The notes beneath the pieces are model-generated. The model was not told the DNA's origin, made no database searches, and saw only the letters and a list, made by a program, of their open reading frames with translations. This document shows positions 34,964 through 46,504 of a stretch of 64,000 bases of DNA, piece by piece; within the stretch, counting starts at the first letter, position 1, and each line of letters begins with the position of its first letter. The DNA is taken from positions 1 through 64,000 of the forward strand of contig SRSI01000044.1 of NCBI GenBank assembly GCA_005656395.1. The letters are read 5' to 3'. The stretch comes from Strongyloides papillosus (taxonomy: Eukaryota > Nematoda > Chromadorea > Rhabditida > Strongyloididae). Both the position numbers and the translations under genes were made by a program.

Positions 34964-36780
34964 ATGTTACATATTTTATCTTTCATATATTATTTTTTTT
35001 ATATAATTCTTCTGTTAAAATATTCTAATGGGAAAGCATTAAAAATGGATTTGGTACGTTAAAAATATGCAATTTTATTAAATTAGATATCTTTAATATA
35101 TAATTACTTTTTAACACCAAAAATTTCTATACATTAATTTTTATAGTATTTTGATAAAACAATTCCTGATCATGAGACATTTTTAACGAATGAGGATTTT
35201 ATAAATGGTAAAATACTAAGAGATTCTGTAGACATAAATGATGTAATTGATGATTCTGCTATGTATAATAAGAATAGATTTGAGGGAGACATTGGTAAGT
35301 ACATATAATAAATTACTTTTCAATTTACCTACATTTATATATACATACTTTTTTTCTCATAATACTTATAAACAAAACTTTTCAGTTAATAACGGATTAA
35401 CATCACGCACCATCAAAAGCTTTTTAGGGGAACAAAATTCTACTAAAATTGCTGGTATAATGAGGAATGCTGTTCGTCAAACTTATTTAAAATGGTCCGA
35501 TGGAAGGATTCCTTACACAATATCATCACAATACTCATCTTTTAGCCGTTCTAAAATTGCTGAAGCTATTGAAGAGTATAGAAAATTAACATGTATTGAC
35601 TTTGCACCCAAATCAGCTGCAGATGTTGATTATATTCACATTGTTCCAGATGATGGATGTTACTCATTAGTGGGAAGAGTTGGTGGTAAACAACCTGTAT
35701 CATTGGGTGATGGTTGTATACAAAAAGGTATTATAATACATGAATTAATGCATTCTGTTGGATTTTTTCATGAACAATCTAGATCTGATAGAGATGAGTA
35801 TATCAATATTAAATGGGAGAACGTTGAGGCAGGATTACAGGATCAATTTGAGAAATATGATTTAAAAATGATTGATCATTTAGATACTAATTATGACTAT
35901 GGTTCTGTTATGCATTATGCACCAACAGCATTTAGTAAAAATGGTAAAATTACCATAGAACCACGTAAAAAAGGTGTAGAAATTGGACAACGCGTAGGTT
36001 TCTCACCTTTGGATTTATATAAAATTAACAAGCTATATAATTGTCCTCAACTAGGTAAGATATAAATTTATATATTATATATATAAGTACACTTTTTATT
36101 GCGTAAAGAATAAACTTCAATTATATATATATGTATGCATAGATTAAATAAAAGGTTTATTTTTAGTCAAACCACCAACTGACGAAATAAGTGAAGAGGT
36201 TATTGAAACAACCACTACAAAATTAAAGAAAACATCAAAAAAACCTATCAAGAATAAAGTTGATAGTAACGAAGATGATATAAATAATAGTGAAATGGTA
36301 GAGGATAAAGAAGTTGATAATGAGGATACTAAAAGATTCTCCTCAAAAAAAGGATCTATTTCTGGTGGTGGTGGTAGTATTAGTGGTAGTAGTAATGTTA
36401 ATGGTAGTAGTACTGATGATCATATAGAAATAGAGTCTAACGAAGACGATAATAATAATGAATCAAATGAAGGAATGTTTAAATTATCAAAATTTAAAAC
36501 AAAATTTTGTAAAGATAAGAGAAGAGATTGTAAATTTTTAGCTGAAAATAATCATTGTCAATCAAAGATAAGTAGAAATTTTATGAAGGATAATTGCCCA
36601 AAAAGTTGTGGGTTATGTAAAAAAATTAAAGAGCAAACAGATTATGAAGAGGATGGTAATAGTAATTGCGTAGATTCTAGATCCTGGTGTGGAAAATGGG
36701 CTGACTCTGGTATGTGTCAACAAGCAATGTTTAGAGAGTATATGAAAGAAAAATGTCCCAAGAGTTGTGATTTCTGCTAA
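34964..36780 (+). CDS. Secreted astacin metalloprotease with two C-terminal ShKT domains (NAS family)
   Basis: Four exons, 34964-35053, 35147-35294, 35386-36054 and 36167-36780, encode 506 aa. A signal peptide (about residues 1-24) precedes a prodomain ending in FEGDI, which supplies the Asp that blocks the zinc site before activation. The mature astacin domain starts about RNAVRQTYLKW and has the zinc motif HELMHSVGFFHE with the downstream Met-turn SVMHY. A long acidic linker with a Gly/Ser run (GGGGSISGSSNVNGSS) leads to two six-Cys ShKT modules, about 36510-36618 and 36669-36777. These are common tails of nematode astacins that probably bind partners; they are not evidence of a toxin. Likely roles are extracellular matrix or cuticle processing or host-tissue digestion. 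The gene converges on the aquaporin, with stop codons 162 bp apart. Confidence 0.95.
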
Positions 36781-36942
36781 TTATTTATTTATTTATTATA
36801 AAAATGCTATTATTTTAATTTATAAATAGAATTTATTAGTTTATAATTAAATGTTCTTAGTATAAAAATTAGTTTTTTTTGCTGCCTTAAGGATAGTATT
36901 ATATATTATGTGTGATAATTGCAACGTTTGTATAGAGAATGA

Positions 36943-38499
36943 TTATACATGTTGTGGCATGTATCGACAGCAATTACCATTTTGTATAGCCGTTGGTATC
37001 TCAATAAATCTTTGTGAGTTAGATTTACTACTTGAAGAACCATAACAACATAATATATTTAAACGTTTTTCGTCTTGCGCAAAGATTACTCTATATAAAA
37101 AGACTGCTACAAGGGTACCTAAAAGTGGTCCAGACCAGAATATATAATGATTTTGCCAACTTTCAAGATTATTATATCGAATAGAATCGAGAAATGATAA
37201 TGAGAATGGTTGTAATGGATTCCAAGAAACAGTGGAATGGAGAAGTGATAGGAAAGTAGCTAAGAATATACTTGTAAAATAGCACAATGGACCTCTAATT
37301 ATCTTTCCTACAAATATAGAACCTCTTCCATAACGGTACGTAATAATTAAATTACACATTACTATAAGCATCGTTCCAACAAACTGACATACAACTAACT
37401 TTATCACTACCACTTTCCATTCCACTTTTAAATTATCAATTAATGTTGGTTGCAATGTTCTTAAACTATTTGACGTAACCTAAAACAAAAAATTATTAAT
37501 AATTCATGAATTTTTAATGAAAATTTTAATACATTATATAATAATATTCCTGAAACTGTTCCTGCAAATTGTATGACTATCATCATAACACAAATGAACC
37601 ATGATGTTGATAAGGCAAAAAGATGAGCTATTGATATCATTGGTGACATATGAACACTATAAATAATATTAATAAGTTAACATAAAAAAATATAAATGAT
37701 AATATTTACGTTTGAAAGATTGTCAAAAAGCATGTCATTCCTAATGCCTCCAAAAGTGCCATTAATATTATTTTTTGAAGATTCTGTAAGTACCTATCTT
37801 GAAGTTCTTCATTTACATGATAATATATAAAAGTAAGGAGTGTTACAGCAATAAATTCAGATACCAACGGTCGTATGATTCGATCGATGATTGCTGAGCA
37901 ATTAGAATTATACTAAAAAATGAAAATAATTAGTTTGTTTTTATTCATGTGTATTTAAGGTAGTTAAAATATATTACTTTTTTTTCCAGTGATGTTGTCT
38001 CGACAAACATCTGCCTTGAATCAATTGGCTCCAGTTGGTTTGGCGTATTCCTAACAATTGTCCTTATATGATATGGTTCATTTCCCAATTCCATGTCATT
38101 TTCTTTTATCAAATGACTTTTAGTAAAATTATTCATATCTCTATTAGTAAAATAGACTTCCTTAAAATTATCATCCTCCTGGTATTGAGGTATTTGTTCG
38201 GTATTGTACTTGTCAATACAATTAGTCATGGGATTATCAACACAATGAACTGTATTAAAAATAACATCATCTTCTTTCATATTATCAATTTGACTACCAT
38301 AAGTTCCATAACTATAATTTGTGGTAGTATTGTTTGGTGAATATTTACTACTTCCAATAGGTTGATGTTGTGATGTTCCTGTCTCTGTTGATGTATCATA
38401 AATCTCCTCCGAATAAACAATTGGATTAGAAGTTACTTGTGTGTACATTGCTTTGTAGGGAACAGAAGTTGGTTGTTGCCTGGTTAATGTTGAATACAT
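36943..38499 (-). CDS. Unorthodox aquaporin (AQP11-like type) with a long N-terminal tail
   Basis: Four exons, 38499-37978, 37912-37710, 37656-37533 and 37479-36943, encode 461 aa. Residues 1-175 form a polar Tyr/Thr/Asn-rich cytoplasmic tail, far longer than in ordinary aquaporins. The membrane part has six helices in two halves. The first pore-loop motif reads SPM at 246-248 (VHMSPMISIAHLF) in the place of NPA. The second reads NPL at 370-372 (STVSWNPLQPF). It is followed by the family-typical HYIFWSGPLLGTLVAVFLY of TM6. Altered NPA boxes are the hallmark of superaquaporins, which often sit in intracellular membranes and pass water, glycerol or peroxide. Neither half keeps a full NPA, so transport selectivity is uncertain. 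Confidence 0.82.
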
Positions 38500-41400
38500 C
38501 TAAAACAATAACAAAAGTTGCACATAAAAAAAAATATGTCTTCTTAATCTAATTGGTTCAAAAAAATTTTCTAATTACTACAAATTTAAAATAATATTGT
38601 TTTTGAGAGATAATATATTAGAAGATAATGTATTTGATGTTATTTTTGGAAATAATTATATTTAAAAAAATATTAATTATTTAGCGTGAATATTTAATAT
38701 ATTTTTAGAGGTAAAAAATTTTGATTAAAAAATGTATTTGCAGGAAAAGAATAAATGAATATAAAAGTTTATCAAGGGTAACATTAAATAACAATTGCTA
38801 TTTTGCTAATTATAAGAATTTTATAAAGTTTATTATTACCCCTGTAATAAATTTAGCATATATTTTCTTTACTATCTCAAAAGACCCATAAATTACGACA
38901 TCTTCAGGTATAAAATCCAATTACAATGATATATATTAATAGTTTAAAAAGAATTAGTATCTTATATCTTTTAATGACATTACTTCTTATTTTATGATTG
39001 ACGAATGTTGGATTTATCAAATGTAATATTATTTTTCTTATAACTGATATAAATATTTTATATATATATATAATATACCAATTATCTTAAAATTTTAATG
39101 TCTCCTAAATATTTAAACGAATAAAGAATGGTTTTTGTTAAAAATTACACTATTAATGAAAAGAATATGAAAAAAAGATTAAAAAAAGCTTTAATACTCA
39201 TTAATATCTATGTAAATTAGTTGAAATATTTATCTTGTACAAATATATAATTATGTTCATTACTTATCCTAAGTAATATTTGAAGAAATTAAAAAAAAAA
39301 TATTATCAAAATATTAGACTAAAAAAATATTAAAGTTATTTTGAGGATGTAAGATAAAATTTAAAATGCATATTTTGTTAAGGTAAAGTTGTTAGATTAA
39401 AAATTGAGTAAAAATATACTATTAGACACCATCCATTGAAACAAATGTCAAGTATAATTATATGAAATTAGGATAGGTTTTCAAGGGGACAATATAATAA
39501 TTGAAGATTTATATTTGATAAAAATAATTTATATTTATGTAGTAATTTTAAATTACTATGGTTTTGTAATATTTTGTTAAATCAAATTATGTCTAGATGT
39601 GTGAATAGATCTTTTAAATTAATGAATTTTATTGGAGGAAGTACAATTAATTAACTTTTGTACATCACTATCCTTGACAAATCTTGACAAGTTTAATTAT
39701 TTGAACATTTCTCATTTAATAACAGTTTTTATTTATTTTAAATTTTCGCAATTGTACTATGTTTAATTATTTTTAAACTACGTCAGGAAACATAAATTGT
39801 TAACATACCAACTGTGAAATTTATTAACTTCCAATTATTTGTTATAAATAGAAATAACAACTTTTTGTGATTTATTTTAGCAAAGATGAAAATTTAAATT
39901 TTTAAATTAAAAGAACATTTTCCTTTATATACTATTTCTTAAAGCATTTAAGAATCCTAATTAGTTTACGTCTCCTTAAAACAATGTACAACCATAAAGT
40001 CATTAATACTAAAATTTTTATATAATTGTAATGAAATGTAGAAGATAAGAGGAGATAGAAGGAAGAGAAAAAAATCAAAATTTGAGGATATAACAATATA
40101 CATAAGTCATTTGTAAAAACTTTTTATTACTTTTTCCCATACATTAAATTTATTGGAGGACCAGAAATTTTGGTGACGAGAAAGGGGTAAAAGCGGAGAA
40201 GAAAATTGTGACCATTGAAAGGAAATTGAAAAGTCTTAACAAATTATAGTATAGTAATGAATAAATTACTCCACAATATGGTATTCCCTTTCAAATTGAA
40301 ATAACACTATGTTTATTTATTTTTTGTTTTGTTTTTAATCTCTAAAAATAATAAATATTTCCAATTGCCATCTTAAAATATATGTCTCTTTTCTCATCCT
40401 CCATTAAAATCTGTCAAAAAAAATTACTTGTTCTTTTGAAGTTTTTGCTTCTATATGTATATTTATAAATAGGCAACAAAAAGATTGTTAATAAAAATAC
40501 ACTACACTTACTTTTATTTAAATTCGTATCATTAAATAGCTTTCAGCTACTAATTTAACTTATTAAATATTAAAAACACAAAGTGGAAAATTTACTGTAT
40601 CAAATAACATTTTAATTATTAAATATTTCTTCATTTTTCACATGTTTAAAAAAAGGCATAAACAGCTCCTTGTAACCATCATCCACCACAATCATATTAT
40701 TTTAAAATTTTAATAAACATCCTTTAAACAATAGTTGATTATTTATATCACACTTTTAAAACTAATCAAAAAGCACTTTTTTACTTTTAATATATATTAA
40801 CCTTATGATAAATCTTTTCTCAAATGATAAATCAATTTTTTAACAATAGATGAATAATTACTTCTTTAAAAAGTTGTTGTAAAAGAGTTATATTAAACAT
40901 TCTTATATATCCTTATCTATTATTAAATTTTTAAGTATATAGTGATGTAATTTTTATATTTTACTATCATCATTATAATGCTTCCACAATAACGAGATTG
41001 ATACATTTTTTCCATTTATTATTATTAGCCTCTTTTTTCATATTGCTATTTATCCTCTCTATAATACGAAAAGTTAGGGAAAAAACTTTTACTAAATAAC
41101 AAAATATATTATCATTTTTTTATCATAACAACTCCTTACATTTTCATACTTTCCACTTTTTTATTCATTTTTCCATAACAATATTTAAGTTCACACTTAT
41201 TTTATCAAAGAATAATATACTATTCATTTATTTGTCGATTTAATAAGAGAAAAAAAAGAATTTTTTCCATTTGTAATTTTTTCATTCAATTATATTCACT
41301 TTTATTACTCTATAAACGGTCATTATATCCTCTACACTAATACAATACCCATTTATTTAAATTTATTTTGCCAAACATATCTAGAGAAATTTAATAAACT

Positions 41401-41558
41401 AATAAATCATTTTTATGATGTTCCGTTTGACAATATGACAAATATAGGAATCGTTTTATAAATTATTTTATCACTACTTCCTCATCATACTTCTTCTTTT
41501 ACAGTTCCTTTTTACTTCAATTTTTAAATATTTTATTATTATTACAAGATATACTATT
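38500..41558. other. Divergent intergenic region, about 3.1 kb, no gene seen
   Basis: Shared upstream region of the aquaporin (minus) and the tetraspanin (plus). AT-rich with an (AT)n stretch near 39058-39076 and a purine-rich stretch around 40030-40230. No supported gene. Confidence 0.6.
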
Positions 41559-42555
41559 ATGCCATCTACAGGATGTATCAATTTTATAAGATCTGCCACT
41601 TGTCTTCTTAATCTATTCTTTTGGGTAAGTTTTACATTTTTATTAATAATCTAACATATATCTATTACATATTGTTACAATTTTTAGTTAGCTGGAGTTG
41701 GTACTTTATGTATTGGTCTTTTGATGCTCCTTGATCCAATTGTTAATGATTTATGGGCAATTAATAATGAATCATTTACGATAACAACCTCTGCATATAT
41801 GTTAACATTTGTTGGTGCTATTATGACAATCCTAGGTTTTTGTGGACTTTGTGGTGTATGGAGGAAAAGCGAATGGATGTTGATATGTGTGAGTTTTATA
41901 CTTTTTTCCTTTTTTATATATAAAAATATTTTTCTTATAGTTTTGTATTATTCTAATTGTTGTATTTTGTCTTGAATTTGCCTGTGCACTAATAGCGTAT
42001 AATTATAAAGAAAAACTTGAAAAGTACGTTGGTGACTCAATGACTAAGGCTATAAATACAAAATATGGTGTTGATGAGGAGTATACTAATGTTATTGATA
42101 GACTTCAAAGAGATTTCGAATGTTGTGGTATAAATAGTTATCGTGATTGGTTAAAAACACCATGGAGTGTTGACAAAGAAGGAATTGAAGAAGGAATTGA
42201 ATTAGGTATTGGAGGAAACACATATGGAAGAGTTCCAACATCATGTTGTAATGAAAATGGGTTAAATGAATATGATACAAATTGTGGTATCTCATTTAAC
42301 AATCTAGAATTATGGACTTATGAGAGATTTCTTAATGTTGATGGGTGTGTTAATGCAATAAAATTAAAAGCAAAACAACATGTTTCTTTAGCAATAACAT
42401 TATCAGTTTTTATTAGTGCTGTACAGGTAAAATAAAATAGAACCTTTTTTATTATTTAATAATTTATTTTTTTAAAGTTATTTGGAATATTCTTAACAAT
42501 GATGTTATGTTGTTGTATAAATAAAGGAACATTCAAAAATCAATCAGGAAGATAA
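41559..42555 (+). CDS. Tetraspanin
   Basis: Four exons, 41559-41624, 41688-41888, 41941-42426 and 42478-42555, all phase 0, encode 276 aa, the usual family size. Four transmembrane segments are present, with the large extracellular loop between TM3 and TM4. That loop carries the signature CCG (residues 150-152, FECCGINSYRDW), then PTSCC (about 188-192), then CGIS and DGCVNA Cys residues, giving the paired disulfides of the family. The short C-terminal tail follows a CCC palmitoylation-type cluster. Tetraspanins organise membrane microdomains and partner with integrins, proteases and receptors. The stop lies 151 bp from the stop of the converging DEG/ENaC gene. Confidence 0.94.
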
Positions 42556-42706
42556 TCTTTAAATATTTAATCTTTTTATTATAATAAAATTTTTATGCTG
42601 CTTAAAAAATAACTTCCTGATTAGGTAAACTTATCTGCAAATCGCCTTTTTAATATGATTTCTTTATGAATATTTTCTTAGATATAAAGATATTTCAAAA
42701 TATATT

Positions 42707-44748
42707 TTATATTGAACTATGTTTATCTTTGCCTTTTTTGACTTCATAGGTTACAAATGGTTGTGATAAGGTTGTTTGTAATAATGAATTATAATATTCC
42801 TTATGACGGGTACTATTAATTGTACCCCACACAGATTTAAATAGAAACATAAAAATTTCTAGTAGCGTTACACAACTCATTCCAAGAAATAAACCCATTG
42901 ATCCTGCAACATATGACAACAAATCTACAGCTGTAATTCTTTTAGTTTGTATGTTTTCTGTCGTCAGCCAATTTTCCCAATTAATTTCAATTGACGTAAA
43001 ATTTCTAAAAATATGATAGAACTTATTTTTAAATCTATTTATACTAATAGTTTTTTTTGCTTTTAGAAATAATAAATATTCTATGGAATATCAAATTTGT
43101 TAATAATACAAGAATGTTTAACATTTTAAATAATGAATTGTAATATATTATTCTTAAATAAAACAAATTTTTTTTAAATACATATACTTACGTCATATCT
43201 TTTGGAAGTTTAGTGTACGATACTGTGGTATAGTCATAAATAATCCTCCTACATTCAATTGGACAAAAGCAATTATTTAATAAATTTCCATTATCCACTT
43301 TCTTTACACAACTTATCATTTCCTCCACATTACATTCATCTTCCTCATTAATACTTTTTATATATGATACAGGAATACAATTACACTTCTTTATATATTG
43401 TCTTCTTCTACAATTTTTTATACATCCTTCCATATTTGTAAATTTATTGGATGATAATGAATGTTTCTCATTTAAATTATTCTCTCGACAATTACCCCAA
43501 TTATTGGTATTCAGAAATGTTTGCTAAAATATTCTTTAATTAGTTGATATTAGAATTTTTAATATTATTAAATTTCAAAATTATTTCCTTACATTTTTTA
43601 CAATTAGCGACGTTATAATTTTCCTACCTACAGAGACATGGAGACCTTTAGATTCAACATTTGATGGTACACCCTCACGATGTACTTGTATTGTTACTTC
43701 ATCTATAAACATAATTAATATGTTTTTGTATTATATTATTTATAAAAAAATATTTACAGTACCTTTATAAGAGTGCATATTTATGTTAAAGGAAATTAGC
43801 CTCTTGCTACTTTCACCATTTATATTATTTAATTCCCAACAAACTCCATCATCTGTTATAATCTTCCTACTTCTGTTAGCACAAATATTTTCGTTATACT
43901 TTGATCCTATCCATGCACCAGAAAATAAATCCTCACACTCGAAGCTTAAAAAGAAACATTAAAGAATTTTACATTTAATTTTATTTATACTACTAATTTA
44001 ATTATAATTACCTTGTATCTAAAAAATAATTTGTTAAACTAAAATTATTCCCCACACTTTTTTTATATTTTTTTTCATAGACCCTCCAATTATCAAATTC
44101 CTCTTTCTTTTTTACTATCAAACTGTCATGATGTATGATATCATATAAGAATTCTTGATTATTTTTAGAAATATTATATTCTATAATTATATTTATAATT
44201 ATCTAAAAAAAGTAGATAAAGGAACATACTTTTAATTTTTATCGGATCTTGAAAGTATTTTTTACAAACTGTTATAGTAGGTTTGACATCAACATGAGCT
44301 CTATTCCATAGTTTTTCTTGAATAAATGTTGGACGTGAAGCATAAAATGATAATAACATTCCTGAATGTATCATAAAGAGTGTTACACATATTAGGACAA
44401 CTAAACACCAGAAAATTAATGATGGCCATGTAGCTGAGTTATAAATTCTAACCTAAACAACAAATATTTTCTATTTAATTTATTTCTATTCAAAATAAAA
44501 TTTTTTATGCAAAACTTTTTTTTTGCTTATTATCTTTTGTTTTTGATAGATAAACTTACCATACCATGGTATGTTGTTAGAGATGTAAATTCTTTACTTT
44601 CATCATCATATACATGGAGAATAATCTTTTCTTCCAACATTTCTTTATACTTAGTTTTAATATCAATTTTTGAAAGTTCATTATACTCCTCTAGATCATT
44701 CTCCTTTAAACTATTAATATTATTATCCTCACACTTTACATTAATCAT
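42707..44748 (-). CDS. DEG/ENaC (degenerin / acid-sensing type) cation channel subunit
   Basis: Seven exons, 44748-44560, 44452-44230, 44180-44012, 43944-43763, 43702-43593, 43523-43192 and 43004-42707, encode 500 aa with phases closing throughout. TM1 follows VRIYNSATWPS and includes LIFWCLVVLICVTLF (about residues 72-90). The extracellular region has the Cys-rich block CRRRQYIKKCNC ... CFCPIECRRIIYDYTTVSYT, diagnostic of the family. TM2 starts VAGSMGLFLGMSCVTLLE with the selectivity-filter GMS at about 443-445. Channels of this family are trimers gated by protons, peptides or mechanical force in neurons, glia, muscle or gut. At 500 aa it is compact and lacks the extra extracellular regulatory domain of MEC-4-type degenerins as far as I can see. 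Exon 3 uses the second of two nearby TAG acceptors; the first would give a stop. Confidence 0.93.
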
Positions 44749-46031
44749 GATCAATGATTAACCTCTTTTAAAAATGTATAACCGACAACAGCTTTTTAAA
44801 CTTTGCAAAATAATTAAATTTTAAAAATAATTTTAAAAGAAATTGTAGTATAATTAAAAGTATAGTAAATTATAATAGAAAATATTATGTATGGGCATAA
44901 TATCTCCAGTCTTACTTATCAAAGATGTAAATTGATAAATGCTTAATTTTAACCATTTTATTTTATTACTTCCATTAATTTTTGTCTCTTATCAGTCAAA
45001 AACCAGAGCACTTCTTTTTAAATGATAATAACAAAGTAGGTACCATAAACGTTTTGTGATTTCTCTCTAATCATTTTATATAATATTTTTTTAAACGAAT
45101 ACCTTAATTTTTAAAAAAAGATAATGCGTGATTATTTTTATGTCAAAGTTGTACGGCATCAATTATATTTAATATTAATAACATTAAAAAATACAGTTAA
45201 GATAAATTAATAGCAATCATGTTATATATTTATAATGCCACTACTAAAAAAATTGTAACTAAACATTTATAATTTACAAAAACAATGCTATTTTTTTGAC
45301 TACAAAAATGAAAAAAATGAGGAAATTTTCAATATACCATACGTATTTACTATAATGTTATTTTTAGATTGTTTAATTTTCCATTAAAAATAATAATTCA
45401 TGACTCGAGCATTATATTTTTTTGTCGAAAATTTTCTTTACTTTACATTAAATTAAAGCGTAAAGATTTAATGAATAGATATTAAAATTTATTATATATT
45501 GCCCATGGTATTTTTTAAATTGAAGCGCAATTTTTTTTGTTAAAATGATTAAATAATATTATTTTAATTTAGCATTCAATTATTACACCATTTTTATTTT
45601 AACTAATCATTATATATTTGATGTAATTGCCTTTCTTATGTAACTTTAATTTAATACCCCAATTGATATCTTTTAGAGCTCTTATTGATGAAATGGAGAA
45701 CAGATAATTGTAAATAGTTATCTTTTTTATTTATGCATCTTTGATTTTCTTAACATATTCCACCATTTATTTCCGCTTTCCCCCCATGTTTTAAAAGACC
45801 ATATTTATCAACCCTCTCTTCTTAATTTAATTATGACGATATATACATATGTAATATAAATGTTGTTGTGAATTTTACTCATGATGTTTAGAATTTAACT
45901 CTAATTATTATTATCTTTCTTTCTCATGAACTCTTTTGGAATGGGATTTGAAAAAAAATTCGTCCATTTATATTGTAAAAAATTTTAACCTACTTTTTTT
46001 ATCGTCAAATTTTTTTATAGATAAAATTACC
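44749..46031. other. Divergent intergenic region, no gene seen
   Basis: Shared upstream region of the DEG/ENaC gene (minus) and the insulin-like peptide gene (plus). AT-rich, nothing recognised. Confidence 0.6.
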
Positions 46032-46504
46032 ATGAAAGGTGGTCGTACTGTCTACTCTCAGTTCACCACATTTTTTTTAATCCTTATTATTTTTATATTT
46101 CCTTTTTATCAAATTGAGGGAAGATATAGGAATACTGGACAAATAAAAATGTGCCCACCAGGTGGGGAAAGTTTTGCAATTGCATGGCAATTATCATGTA
46201 ATTTAATGAAAAAAAGAAGTCAAGAAATAAGTATAGATAGTTTTAGTAAAAATGATAATAAAGATAAAGCAAGTATGTTATTAATTAAAAAACATATTTT
46301 TAATATTACCATTTCAACTCTACATATATCTATTGTTTTCCTCCCCCACAAATAATTAATTACTCATAAAAATAATACAATTTCATTTCAGAAAATTCTA
46401 CACACAAAAGATATATTCAAAGGGCGTTGTCATTGAATGAGTTAATGAATTATTGTTGTGTGTATGGTTGCACACCAAAGGACCTAAGCAGTTATTGTTT
46501 TTGA
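46032..46504 (+). CDS. Insulin-like peptide precursor
   Basis: Two exons, 46032-46272 and 46392-46504 with a 119-bp intron, encode 117 aa. The start was chosen because it places a signal peptide first (about residues 1-30, TFFLILIIFIFPFYQIEG). The B chain has two Cys, at 41 and 56 (CPPGGESFAIAWQLSC). The A chain has the insulin pattern NYCCVYGCTPKDLSSYC, with Cys at 102, 103, 107 and 116. Total six Cys gives the three vertebrate-like disulfides. A C-peptide-like spacer of about 30 residues is bounded by KKR (60-62) and by basic residues at HKR (85-87) and QR (90-91), so it is probably cut out. The product should be a secreted ligand of the DAF-2-type insulin receptor, a pathway that controls dauer or infective larval arrest in nematodes. 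An upstream in-frame extension to 45936 is probably 5' UTR. Confidence 0.93.

Noticed and set aside
36510..36777. ShKT domains as possible toxin genes
   Set aside because: They are C-terminal modules of an astacin protease; the domain name refers to a sea anemone toxin, but this arrangement is common in nematode enzymes.
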